Assembly (NCBI GenBank): GCA_905214875.1
Contig: CAJMNR010000030.1
Location: 1-50,339 of the forward strand
Direction of reading: 5' to 3'
DNA: 50,339 nt
Origin: an uncultured bacterium
GTDB lineage: Bacteria; Bacillota; Clostridia; Lachnospirales; Lachnospiraceae
Shown: piece by piece, positions 32,329 through 40,721 of the stretch
Layout of the letters: every line of letters starts with the position of its first letter
How positions within the stretch are numbered: position 1 is the first letter of the stretch
Notes under the pieces: model-generated
Seen by the model: only the letters and a program-made list of their open reading frames with translations
What the model was told of the DNA's origin: nothing
Database searches by the model: none
Program-made: the position numbers and the translations under genes

Positions 32329-34697
32329 TTAATAACTGCCTTTACTGTGCTACTGTAGTTTCCGTATAATTTGCTATTTCCGACTGTCTGATAAGCTCTT
32401 ACTTTCACATAATATTTCTTCTTTGCTTTCAATGAAGTAATAGTCTTATTTACTGTATTTATACTCTTAACAGTAATTGTCTTTGTCGTACTCTTTGTAT
32501 ACTTAGAGCTTGTACTATACACGACTTGGTAACCGGAAGCTTTTGACACTTTGCCCCATTTTACAGTTGCTTTTTTCTTTCCAGCTGTCATAGTTACTTT
32601 CTTTACGGTCTCAGGTTTCACATTGATAGTTACTGTCTTTTTCGCTACTAAATAGTTATCATTTGCATTGGCTGTTACTGTGATCTTTGCAACACCTGTA
32701 CCTTGGATTGTTACAACACCTTTGCTATCCACTTTAGCTACTTTTGTATTGTTTGAAGAATATGTAACTTTTCCAGTTCCAGTCTTTCTCTTCGTATTCA
32801 AAGTGAATTTTTGATTCTTTGAATATGTCTTATTGTAAGTCGAAGTTCCAGTTAATGTCTGTGCTTTCTTTTTCGTTAATGCCTTGACCGCGCTATTTAA
32901 AGAAACTGTTGCACTGCTAACATCTACGGTATTTGCCTCTTGGTTACTTTTCACTTTCTTAGCTGCTGCAATTGTATCACTCAATTTCTTTACAGAAGCT
33001 GCTGTATACGTATTTGCTTTTTTTGCATCTGATAATTTTTTCTCTGCTTCTTTAATTTTTGATTCAAGAGTAGATTTATTAACTGATTTTACAATTGTGT
33101 AGCTTGTCTTAACTCCGTTGTCTGCTACCAATTCCTTATTTGTAGCTGCATCATAAGTCTTAACTGTTAAGCTTACATCATTGATATCAAGCACAGAATA
33201 CGTTGGTCTGTAACTTTGTGATCTTGCTGCAATATAATTTTGTTGTGTACCGATTAACTGATAGAACTTACTTCCTGTTGAGGAGTTTGCTTCAAAATAA
33301 ACCGTACCTTTTGGATTGATTACTTTATTAACATCCTTTACTCCTGTAAGTATATCGTAACAGCTTGCATTATCTTGTAAATAAGTTGAAGATGGAACTC
33401 CATTTTCAAGATAGTTGTTTTTTGTATATTCTTGATATGTCTTGCTGTCTGAACTAAGTTGGTATGTTCTTGAGTAAGTATGGTCATGACCTTGTAATAC
33501 TGCATCAAAATCATATTTATCAATGATTGGAGTCAATGTCGTTCTAAGAATCATACCGTCGGAATCAGAATGATCATAGCCAGAACCATAAATGTCTTGA
33601 TGGAACATTAAGACTCTCCAAGTTGCATCTTTGTTCTTTTCGATTGCTTCCTTCATAACATTTTCATGTGTTGCACAGTTGTAGTTATTCGTATCGATAA
33701 TTACAAACAACGTATTTCCATATCTAAAATAATAATCTGTTCCAGCAGTTGTTGCGCCTAACGTATTCTCTGCTTTTGTCTGTGTATTAGGATTATTGAA
33801 ATGGTTCTGATAGTTTTCTGACTTACTATCATGATTACCAATCGTTGTTGCAACTGGAAGACTTCTTAATGCTAAAGGAGATAAGAAACCTGCATATTCA
33901 ATCTGCTGTTCTAACTTTTGTTCATCTGTGGATACGCTTGTCTGGTTAATCTGGTCGCCGGCAGATAACATAAAACTTACATTTGGTGTATTTTTCATTG
34001 CCTGGCTCAATGTATTCTCCCAGTTATAAGCATCATTCATTGCATGATACTCTGCGTTATTAGAATCCTGTCCAACGGAAGCACCGATTTGTGGATCACC
34101 AACATATAAAACAGAAAAGTCTTTCGTTGACTTTGTCTTATACTCATAAGCCGTGGACCATTTTCCTTCGATTAGATATTGATAGTAATATGTAGTATTC
34201 TCAGCTAAGCCATTTACTGTAACCTTATTTGGATATAAGCGAATGGTTTCTTCTCCATTATTAAAAGTCTCAACCTTGCTTTCATCCTGCTCTCCATCCA
34301 CAATTTTGATTACTTTCTTGTTTGCATCTAGCAACTTCACCATGGGAGTCCTTTTCGTTTTTGAGTACCATGCAAAATTAATTGATTTTGCATCTGTTCC
34401 AGGTGTAAGTGCTACCTGTGTATAATCATTTTTTATTGTTTCCCACTTCGTCTTATACGTATTCCATGCAGTGCTATCGGCATATACATTGGAGAATACG
34501 CTTTTTTCGGCACTTTCACTTCCATCTTCGACAAAACAAGCATCACTTACTATAGTGGCTGTATCCTTATCTGAAGATGCATCGTTCCATGCCGCACGTT
34601 TCGAACTTCTTGCCATCCCTTCTGTCCCTGCGAAAACAGAGCCTACTACTAATGATGTTGCAAGCACAGCTGCAACTTTCTTCGAGTGAATTCTCAT
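32325..34697 (-). CDS. Secreted purple-acid-phosphatase-like metallophosphoesterase
   Basis: This 790-residue exported protein has a signal peptide (VAAVLATSLVVGSVFAGTEGMA), a purple-acid-phosphatase N-terminal FN3-like domain (about 95-190) and a metallophosphoesterase domain (about 195-490). The metal ligands are seen in VGDPQIG, SAGDQIN, IGNHDS, MFHQDI and QGHDHTYSR. A helical FIVAR-like segment, one Big_2 domain (about 615-700) and a C-terminal FN3 domain follow. There is no sortase motif, so attachment is probably non-covalent. Activity on phosphomonoesters or nucleotides outside the cell is expected. It is translationally coupled to yibEF. Confidence 0.92.
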   Translation of the reverse strand: MRIHSKKVAAVLATSLVVGSVFAGTEGMARSSKRAAWNDASSDKDTATIVSDACFVEDGSESAEKSVFSNVYADSTAWNTYKTKWETIKNDYTQVALTPGTDAKSINFAWYSKTKRTPMVKLLDANKKVIKIVDGEQDESKVETFNNGEETIRLYPNKVTVNGLAENTTYYYQYLIEGKWSTAYEYKTKSTKDFSVLYVGDPQIGASVGQDSNNAEYHAMNDAYNWENTLSQAMKNTPNVSFMLSAGDQINQTSVSTDEQKLEQQIEYAGFLSPLALRSLPVATTIGNHDSKSENYQNHFNNPNTQTKAENTLGATTAGTDYYFRYGNTLFVIIDTNNYNCATHENVMKEAIEKNKDATWRVLMFHQDIYGSGYDHSDSDGMILRTTLTPIIDKYDFDAVLQGHDHTYSRTYQLSSDSKTYQEYTKNNYLENGVPSSTYLQDNASCYDILTGVKDVNKVINPKGTVYFEANSSTGSKFYQLIGTQQNYIAARSQSYRPTYSVLDINDVSLTVKTYDAATNKELVADNGVKTSYTIVKSVNKSTLESKIKEAEKKLSDAKKANTYTAASVKKLSDTIAAAKKVKSNQEANTVDVSSATVSLNSAVKALTKKKAQTLTGTSTYNKTYSKNQKFTLNTKRKTGTGKVTYSSNNTKVAKVDSKGVVTIQGTGVAKITVTANANDNYLVAKKTVTINVKPETVKKVTMTAGKKKATVKWGKVSKASGYQVVYSTSSKYTKSTTKTITVKSINTVNKTITSLKAKKKYYVKVRAYQTVGNSKLYGNYSSTVKAVIK

Positions 34698-34802
34698 TCT
34701 TTCATCATTTCCTTCCTCATTCTTTTTCTTACGTTCTAAATTCTACAGAAAGGATGTGAAATCTACTATCTTGTCTATGTAAAACTCTTGTAAATCCTTT
34801 GT

Positions 34803-34846
34803 AAAAAAGGCCATAACTGGGAATCCCCAGCTACAGCCATTTTTTC
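34803..34846 (-). terminator. Terminator of the GGDEF gene
   Basis: GGCTGTAGCTGGG pairs with CCCAGTTATGGCC and is followed by six Ts on the minus strand; A-runs on the other side make it bidirectional. Confidence 0.85.
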
Positions 34847-34851
34847 TAATG

Positions 34852-35967
34852 CTATTCTGTTTCAAAGAAAGAAATCTGATTTCTTCCTAATTCTTTTGCC
34901 CTGTATAGTGCCTTGTCTGCTCGATAATAAATCTGTTCAAAATCGGTCTCACATTGTGTAACTTGTGTAATGCCAATGGATGCATTTACAAACACCTCGT
35001 CAGTCACTTCGATTTGATTGATTGCTTCAAGCATACGATGTGTCACACTGGCGGCAATATCCTTTGAATCAATATCTAATAAAAGAAAGATAAACTCATC
35101 TCCGCCAAGTCTTCCAACAATATCATTATTACGCAATTGTCTGCGTAACACTTGAGAGACTTTAATCAGTGTCTCATCACCAGCTTGATGGCCATAAGTA
35201 TCATTGATGTCCTTAAAATGATCCACATCCAATATACCAAAAATATATTTTTTAGATCCTCTATAGCATATATCAAATCTGCTTTTTGCTAATTCAACAA
35301 ATGCCTCTCTGTTCAGTAGTCCTGTTAACGGATCGGTCTGAGCTTTTATCTTTAGTTCCACTTGCTCCATTTTATATGCACAGAGCTCTTGTCGCATGTT
35401 TTTTTCCGTTCTAAGACTTCTAAGTACCCTGCAATTAAAAAAATAATGAGTGATCATCGAAAGTCCGCCAAACGAAAATACACTAAATATATCAAAATAT
35501 GCCTGCGTTAAATCCTTAACTATTAGTACAAAAATAGTATAACTAAGACTAACTATAAAAATAAATGCTGACATTCGAATATGATTGTCAATAAACAGCA
35601 TTGGTAAAATTGTGAGAAACGCAGGAAATGCGGTTGCCTTTTCACTCGGATTGTATATTGCAACACATGATGCAAAAACTAACAAAATCACCATAAGCAA
35701 ATATGCTTGCAATTGTATCCGTTTTTTTATTATTGGTATATATCGATATATAACAGAAGTAAAAATTAATATAAGTGCGAATAAAAAATAGAGGTTTTGA
35801 AATCTATTTAAAAATGAAATCTTCGTAGCTAGTGTTCCAAGCACAGCTAACCCGATACAAGAAATTAATGTTACCATTTTTATATCTCTTTTATTCATCT
35901 CATTTATTAATTCTTGACATCTTATATACTCCTCTTTAGAATATCCATAATATATCGTATACTTCAT
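34852..35967 (-). CDS. Membrane diguanylate cyclase (GGDEF)
   Basis: This 371-residue protein has an N-terminal membrane region with about six segments (residues 32-190), a short coiled coil, and a C-terminal GGDEF domain. GRLGGDEFIFLL is an intact active site. RNND precedes it at the RxxD inhibitory-site spacing, so product inhibition is expected. ILDVDHFKDINDTYGHQAGDE gives the substrate loop. It should synthesise c-di-GMP in response to a membrane signal. It has a good promoter of its own downstream of mecA. No EAL domain or c-di-GMP riboswitch was found in the window. Confidence 0.95.
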   Translation of the reverse strand: MKYTIYYGYSKEEYIRCQELINEMNKRDIKMVTLISCIGLAVLGTLATKISFLNRFQNLYFLFALILIFTSVIYRYIPIIKKRIQLQAYLLMVILLVFASCVAIYNPSEKATAFPAFLTILPMLFIDNHIRMSAFIFIVSLSYTIFVLIVKDLTQAYFDIFSVFSFGGLSMITHYFFNCRVLRSLRTEKNMRQELCAYKMEQVELKIKAQTDPLTGLLNREAFVELAKSRFDICYRGSKKYIFGILDVDHFKDINDTYGHQAGDETLIKVSQVLRRQLRNNDIVGRLGGDEFIFLLLDIDSKDIAASVTHRMLEAINQIEVTDEVFVNASIGITQVTQCETDFEQIYYRADKALYRAKELGRNQISFFETE

Positions 35968-36022
35968 CTACATCTCCTTAAAGTAGCTAAATTGATACCT
36001 TAATATAGTATTTTTTAGTACC

Positions 36023-36052
36023 ATTATAGTATACGTTATACCCCTATGTCAA
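36023..36052 (-). promoter_or_regulatory. Consensus promoter of the GGDEF gene
   Basis: TTGACA, an 18-bp spacer and TATAAT lie on the minus strand just after the mecA stop, with AAGGAG further down before the start codon. Confidence 0.8.
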
Positions 36053-36054
36053 AA

Positions 36055-36813
36055 TCAAAGATTTGCCAATCTTTTCAAAGCGTAATCTTTCACTATGCAA
36101 TTTCCATGCTCTTCCATGACCGATTTTAAGAATGGATTACTCTCAACCTGTCCACCAAATTCTTGAGCATTTAAGAGAAATTTATTTGCCTCATCTGCCA
36201 TATTTTCGTCTTCAAAATCAGTGATTAAGTAGTATGCGTCATTTTCTTTAAAAAGGCTGCTATTAAACTCTTTCCCTGGCGTAAAAATATGAGAAAAGTC
36301 AATCACACTATCGAGCGAGTCAAATTTTATGTTATAGCTCATTTGTTTATTTTTTCTTAGTGAATCAAATTGAACTTCGACTTGCTCCACTGGATGATTG
36401 TGATTTTGGAAAACCGTCTTTAATTTTTCTACAAATTGACTATACTCATTTGCTTTTTCTTCTCCCTTTAACTCCTTGATCCGATCGATGTTATCTTTAC
36501 TTGTCATATCAAAGATTTCTTCCATATCTTCTTTGATTTCATCAAGGCTCTTATCGATTTCTTCCTCTGGCTCCGCACAGGAAATAGATAAAAATAACGT
36601 ATTATTTTGTAAATATGTAGCATTAAAGCTCTTAATTCCTTCCGAAATATCTAATTCTAATAAATTCTTTCCATTTTCTAAGAGCGCATCTAAAAATTCT
36701 CTTGTCTTATCCTGGCTTGTTTGTAATTCCTCTAAGTCATATCCCATTACCTTTATTTCTTCTTCAGTCACCATACAATTCATATGCTTCTCATTGATTT
36801 TCCATAAAGTCAT
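36055..36813 (-). CDS. mecA: Adaptor protein MecA
   Basis: This 252-residue protein matches MecA. The N-terminal substrate-binding domain begins WKINEKHMNCMVTEEEIKVMGYDLEEL, an acidic linker follows (EEEIDKSLDEIKEDMEEIF), and the C-terminal ClpC-binding domain ends in NKFLLNAQEFGGQVE...MEEHGNCIVKDYALKRL. MecA delivers substrates to the ClpCP protease and controls competence or development in Bacillus; in clostridia its targets are less clear. It is upstream of the diguanylate cyclase and downstream of hsp20, a loose proteostasis neighbourhood. Confidence 0.88.
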   Translation of the reverse strand: MTLWKINEKHMNCMVTEEEIKVMGYDLEELQTSQDKTREFLDALLENGKNLLELDISEGIKSFNATYLQNNTLFLSISCAEPEEEIDKSLDEIKEDMEEIFDMTSKDNIDRIKELKGEEKANEYSQFVEKLKTVFQNHNHPVEQVEVQFDSLRKNKQMSYNIKFDSLDSVIDFSHIFTPGKEFNSSLFKENDAYYLITDFEDENMADEANKFLLNAQEFGGQVESNPFLKSVMEEHGNCIVKDYALKRLANL

Positions 36814-36864
36814 ACAATCCCTTCTTCCTATCCGATGATTGTTATTTGGTTACTTAAGGAAATA

Positions 36865-36891
36865 CCCTTTATGGTGTTTTACCATAAAGGG
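36865..36891 (-). terminator. Hairpin after hsp20
   Basis: CCCTTTATGG (36865-36874) pairs perfectly with CCATAAAGGG (36882-36891). The T-tract on the minus strand is short, so the terminator may be leaky into mecA. Confidence 0.55.
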
Positions 36892-36912
36892 CATCCTGAT
36901 GCAATACAAACT

Positions 36913-37359
36913 TTAGATTTCATCGTCTTTTATTGCAATATACTTTGTTTCTTCAACCTGAGGCTGTTTTTCTAGCTTAGGTATCTCAAGTTTCAGAATA
37001 CCATTCTTAAATCTTGCTTTAATATCATCTTCTGTTAATTTGCGGCCAACAAAAAAACTTCTCTGATAATGTCCTGAGTATCGTTCTTTCCGGATATATT
37101 TTTTATGTTCTTTTTCCGTCTTACTTTCCGTACGGCTTGCTCGAATAATTAAATATCCATCCTTTAATTGGGCTCTAACATCTTCTTTTGAAAAACCAGG
37201 CAATTCCATCTCGATCTCATAACCTGCCTCAGTTTCTACGATATCCGTATTCATGGCACTTACTGATCTAATTCCGGTTGATTGGCCGAATGAATCATGA
37301 AAGAAATTGTCAAATACATTGTCTAGAAACTCGTCCTCCAAAATACTTGGTCTTAACAT
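36913..37359 (-). CDS. Hsp20/alpha-crystallin small heat shock protein
   Basis: This 148-residue chaperone has the alpha-crystallin domain from about 38 to 135 (DIVETEAGYEIEMELPGFSKEDVRAQLKDGYLIIRASR) with the conserved C-terminal strand NGILKLEIPKLEKQP. The family binds unfolding proteins without ATP. A CIRCE operator overlaps its promoter, so HrcA repression is expected. Length and motif order are normal. Confidence 0.95.
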   Translation of the reverse strand: MLRPSILEDEFLDNVFDNFFHDSFGQSTGIRSVSAMNTDIVETEAGYEIEMELPGFSKEDVRAQLKDGYLIIRASRTESKTEKEHKKYIRKERYSGHYQRSFFVGRKLTEDDIKARFKNGILKLEIPKLEKQPQVEETKYIAIKDDEI

Positions 37360-37404
37360 AATACATTCCTTCTTTCAAAAATAGCATATAGATTTTATAC
37401 ATAT

Positions 37405-37433
37405 GTTATAGCTCTTTTTGTTAGCACTGTCAA
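37405..37433 (-). promoter_or_regulatory. hsp20 promoter
   Basis: TTGACA, a 17-bp spacer and TATAAC lie on the minus strand. The -35 box sits inside the CIRCE element. Confidence 0.82.
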
Positions 37434-37447
37434 GTGTCGAGTGCTAA
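37421..37447. promoter_or_regulatory. CIRCE operator (HrcA site)
   Basis: TTAGCACTG-N9-GAGTGCTAA differs from the consensus TTAGCACTC-N9-GAGTGCTAA at one base. It lies between the chemoreceptor stop and the hsp20 start, covering the hsp20 -35 box. Confidence 0.93.
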
Positions 37448-37458
37448 TTTGTATATTC

Positions 37459-39504
37459 TTAAAGTTTGAACGCATCTACTACAGATTTAAGATTTTCCAC
37501 ATATTCAACGTTTTCTTGAACCATTGTGTATGTTTTGTTTGATAAGTTTACAATATCAACATTACGTTTCGCAATATCGTTAACACCATTCGCAGATTCC
37601 ATAATTACTTCATTGATGGAACCTAGTGATTTTGAAATGTCTTCAATCGATTCTACAAGTTCTCCTGTATTTTCATCGATTACTTTAATCATTTCATGAA
37701 TGTTGAAAGCATCTTTACTGTAATTTTCCATTACTGCAATATAGCCTGCATAATCCTTAATTACTGTATCTTCCACAAATGTCTGAGTAATTGTTAAGCA
37801 TTCAGACATATTTGCAACTGCTTGATTTACTTCGTTAACAATATTTGTAATGTTTGATACTGTTTCTGAAGACTGACTTGCAAGACTGCTGATTTCGCTT
37901 GCAACAACAGCAAATCCTTTTCCTGCTTCTCCTGCTCTTGCAGCTTCAATGCTTGCATTTAATGCTAGTAAGCTTGTCTGACTTGCAATTTCATTAATCG
38001 CATTTGCTAATTCGTTAATCTTAGCAACTGATTTTGATTGCTGTAATGCAAGATCTGATTTTTGTTTTACATCAGCAAATAACGTTTTTGTATTTTCTTC
38101 TGACTTGATTACATCGTTACGCATATCTTCTGCACGTTGCATGATTTCACTTGTAAGTTTTGTACCTTCTCCAAGTTGGTTGTTAATGTCTGAAACGTTA
38201 TCTGTAACCGAAACAATATTTTGGCTGATTACTTCTGTGCTTGCTGTTGTTTCTTCCATGCTTGCAGAGATTTCTTCTGTTAAAGCACTTGTTTCTTCTG
38301 CATTTCCATTTACGCTGTTTGCAACACTGTTTAAGCTATTTGTTGTTTCTGCAATCTGGTTAGAAGATTGATTTACTTTTTCTAACTGCGCTTTTACTGC
38401 AATTAACATTTCCTCAATGGATTTTGACATATCGCCAATTTCATCGTTTCGTTTGCTAACTCTCTTATAATCTTCATCTTCTTCATCAATTCTGAAGTCT
38501 AAGCCAGCAACTTTTTCTAAGAGTTTCTTAATCCTAAGCATTGGTCTTGAAATGTATAAAGATAAGAAATAACTTGCAATTATCATAAATACTCCAACCA
38601 ATAAGGAGCTATAGATGAATAATGCTTGTACTTTGTTGGCATTCTCCATTGCCATGTACTCTAGAACGTTGATTCCTATCGTCCATCCTCTGTCTTTTAA
38701 TGTATAGTAGCTTACATATACATCATCACCTTCGTAAAGGTAGGTACCATTTTGTGCACCCTCTTTGACTGTTCCATTTTTAACGTCTGTAATTGCGACA
38801 TCAATTACAGCATTGCTTGCTGTATCTCCGATGGATTCTTCATTACTATGAGATAATATTAATCCATCTTCATCAATTAAATAAATACGTGGTGCTGGAA
38901 TTCCGGTAATCGTTGCCTGATCAAGGGCATCTTTAAACTTTCTACTATCAAACGTAGCTAGCGTAACCCCTGATACTGAGCCATTACGCTCACTTGGAAT
39001 CGCCATAGTAACCATAACGCCCTCGTCTGTCTTTTCAGTATAAAGACCTGTTACATTGGATGAAATTGCTGTTGTAACTCTTTCATCATCTGCGAAGCTT
39101 TTTCCTCTCAATGTACTATCTGTCGTACTCGTTACGTTCCCATTTGCATCTACTACTGTAATCGCTTTCACTCTTTCATCATTAGACATGATGTTTGAAA
39201 GCATTTGAGTATTTGCACTGGACTGATTGTGTTCTCCGGATTTTGGATCCTCCAACTTGTTATCTGGTCCACCGCCGCCAACCATCTTAAATTGACTTTC
39301 CATATTGCTCAAAGTATTCTCAACTGTGTGACTGTAACTCGTTACAAAATCACTTAAGTGGTTTTGAATTTCTGAGCTTACAATTTTTTTTAGCTGTGGA
39401 ATTACTGTTACTCCTATTAAAATGGTATTTACTAGTAATGCAGCAACTAACATAGCCGAAATTGTGTAACGGACTGACATCCTAAACTTTTTTTGTTTTT
39501 TCAT
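37459..39504 (-). CDS. Methyl-accepting chemotaxis protein, Cache-HAMP
   Basis: This 681-residue receptor has an N-terminal transmembrane helix (about 13-35) and an extracellular double-Cache-type sensor (about 40-285; typical WTIGINVLEYMAM at its end). A second transmembrane helix (about 293-318), a HAMP domain (SRPMLRIKKLLEKVAGLDF) and a long MA signalling domain follow. The hairpin tip AINEIASQTSLLALNASIEAARAGEAGKGFAVVASEI is canonical. Cache domains commonly bind amino or organic acids; the ligand is not evident. A sigma-D-like promoter precedes it, implying coexpression with motility genes elsewhere. Confidence 0.96.
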   Translation of the reverse strand: MKKQKKFRMSVRYTISAMLVAALLVNTILIGVTVIPQLKKIVSSEIQNHLSDFVTSYSHTVENTLSNMESQFKMVGGGGPDNKLEDPKSGEHNQSSANTQMLSNIMSNDERVKAITVVDANGNVTSTTDSTLRGKSFADDERVTTAISSNVTGLYTEKTDEGVMVTMAIPSERNGSVSGVTLATFDSRKFKDALDQATITGIPAPRIYLIDEDGLILSHSNEESIGDTASNAVIDVAITDVKNGTVKEGAQNGTYLYEGDDVYVSYYTLKDRGWTIGINVLEYMAMENANKVQALFIYSSLLVGVFMIIASYFLSLYISRPMLRIKKLLEKVAGLDFRIDEEDEDYKRVSKRNDEIGDMSKSIEEMLIAVKAQLEKVNQSSNQIAETTNSLNSVANSVNGNAEETSALTEEISASMEETTASTEVISQNIVSVTDNVSDINNQLGEGTKLTSEIMQRAEDMRNDVIKSEENTKTLFADVKQKSDLALQQSKSVAKINELANAINEIASQTSLLALNASIEAARAGEAGKGFAVVASEISSLASQSSETVSNITNIVNEVNQAVANMSECLTITQTFVEDTVIKDYAGYIAVMENYSKDAFNIHEMIKVIDENTGELVESIEDISKSLGSINEVIMESANGVNDIAKRNVDIVNLSNKTYTMVQENVEYVENLKSVVDAFKL

Positions 39505-39538
39505 TTGTAATTGCTCCTCTTTTTATTTGCGCACTTAT

Positions 39539-39565
39539 ATATCGGTTCTGTTGTGGTATTAATTA
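39539..39565 (-). promoter_or_regulatory. Sigma-D (FliA)-type promoter of the chemoreceptor
   Basis: On the minus strand TAAT-N15-ACCGATAT matches TAAA-N15-GCCGATAT at 10 of 12 bases, about 40 bp before the start codon. No TTGACA/TATAAT pair competes. Confidence 0.65.
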
Positions 39566-39630
39566 ATACTTTTTAACAAACTTTTTTTCCATTGTTCTTA
39601 GCGACATATTCCTTTCAGGTGAGTGCGCAT

Positions 39631-39693
39631 CACACGCCCCGCTTTTTGGGACATTTTTAATTGTTAGGAAAGAACTCGACAGAAAAATTTCCT
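39631..39693 (+). repeat. Dispersed 63-bp element, copy B
   Basis: It matches copy A (28507-28569) at 58 of 63 positions with no gaps. Here the arm TTTTAATTGTTAGGAAA forms a perfect hairpin with TTTCCTAACAATTAAAA, ending at 39704. It lies between the chemoreceptor and zinc-ribbon genes, next to a minus-strand terminator, like copy A. Confidence 0.8.
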
Positions 39694-39700
39694 AACAATT

Positions 39701-39736
39701 AAAAAATGGTCAACATCAATATCTAGATGTTGACCA
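39701..39736 (-). terminator. Terminator of the zinc-ribbon gene
   Basis: TGGTCAACATC (39707-39717) pairs perfectly with GATGTTGACCA (39726-39736). On the minus strand a run of six Ts follows, contributed by the end of element copy B. Confidence 0.82.
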
Positions 39737-39766
39737 CATGTATTTAGTTATTTTCTATTGTATCTT

Positions 39767-39919
39767 TTATTTGCTCTTTCCACATGCTGCACAATACTTT
39801 ACGCTTTCATTGTTCATTGCACCACAAGTACTACACTCCCACTTATGTGGTTCTGAAAGAAATGGTTTATCATTGGTTTTAGATTTTTTAAAAATTGAGC
39901 CTGTCTTATTTGTTTTCAT
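39767..39919 (-). CDS. Small zinc-ribbon protein (50 aa)
   Basis: This 50-residue ORF starts at 39919 with AGGAGGG 6 nt upstream and ends in TAA. It encodes a basic N-terminal half (MKTNKTGSIFKKSKTND) and a zinc ribbon CSTCG...CAACGK with CxxC-x10-CxxC spacing. Trp27 just before the first Cys pair (KWEC) is typical of rubredoxin-like or RanBP2-like ribbons. A good ribosome site and a terminator make it a probable real gene despite its size. Function is unknown; binding of nucleic acid or a protein partner is possible. Confidence 0.75.
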   Translation of the reverse strand: MKTNKTGSIFKKSKTNDKPFLSEPHKWECSTCGAMNNESVKYCAACGKSK

Positions 39920-40077
39920 AATAAACCCTCCTATATGTAGTTGTAGTTATATTATAACTTATGCTTCGCACTCCATTTATATGCCTTCTTATCAAAATGT
40001 TTATTTCGAAAAAATAAGAAATAGATTCTACTTTATGCATATATTGATAATGTATAATCTTTAGAAAGGATACTACC

Positions 40078-40602
40078 ATGAATACATCTGACTATAATTC
40101 TAGTAATAAAAAATGTAATACTGAAAACCAAACAGGACACAGCTATACCGGTACGGTAGATCGTTTTTCCTTCGGTAACGGTAAGAAGGCACTCGTTGTT
40201 TTCTCCAACCCAAAATCATCTGGTGTAACGATTACTATGAATCAAATCAGTGCATCTAACCTCTGCTCTGTCCCTCTCGTATATGATGTCTACTGCTCCA
40301 CCCGAGTAGCCGGCAATGTTACCTTATGTTCTAAGATTTTTGATTGTAACCTTTGTAGCAATACATATACCAATGCAATGGGGAGAATTTATTGCGGTAC
40401 CGGGGATGTTCAGCCAACAAACCGACATATGCTTGTTCATACACTTAACTCTTATTACACTCATTGCGAAAAAATGCCTTATGGAATCATCCTTCCACCT
40501 GGTAATAACCATGTTTATGTCTTTGACTCTTTAACTGCTCAGGCTGCAGCATTAGCAAGCATGACCTTCGTCTGGTATGAAGAACCCAGCAAACAGCACT
40601 AA
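40078..40602 (+). CDS. Cys-rich beta protein of unknown function (possibly DUF6143)
   Basis: I do not recognise this 174-residue protein with confidence. It has eight Cys spread over the length (NLC, VYC, TLC, DCNLC, YC, THC and an N-terminal one) and a pattern of beta strands (KKALVVFSNP, GVTITMNQI, YGIILPPGNNHVYVF, ASMTFVWYEEP). There is no signal peptide or membrane segment. It resembles small clostridial proteins of the DUF6143 type by feel only. AAAGGA lies before the ATG. A strong terminator follows. The Cys content and the Cys-rich DUF11 neighbour would fit a surface or spore-layer component, but that is speculation. Confidence 0.6.
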   Translation: MNTSDYNSSNKKCNTENQTGHSYTGTVDRFSFGNGKKALVVFSNPKSSGVTITMNQISASNLCSVPLVYDVYCSTRVAGNVTLCSKIFDCNLCSNTYTNAMGRIYCGTGDVQPTNRHMLVHTLNSYYTHCEKMPYGIILPPGNNHVYVFDSLTAQAAALASMTFVWYEEPSKQH

Positions 40603-40673
40603 CACTTTTCTCGTTATCACGGCAGTGGCCAAGGTCATGCAAGCAGGACTTTGGCTCGTTGTTCGCGTAAATT

Positions 40674-40714
40674 AAAAAAGTAAGCAACGGGTATCCCATT
40701 GCTTACTTTTTTTT
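40674..40714. terminator. Bidirectional terminator, Cys-rich gene / LiaF-like gene
   Basis: AAAAAAGTAAGCAA pairs with TTGCTTACTTTTTT; the loop has an extra GGG/CCC pairing. It lies between convergent genes. Confidence 0.9.
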
Positions 40715-40721
40715 GTTTTAT

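Noticed and set aside
31198..34697. Defence or toxin role for the NYN/phosphoesterase/YibE/F neighbourhood
   Set aside because: No partner genes of known defence systems, no mobile-element marks, and separate terminators between the NYN and phosphoesterase units.
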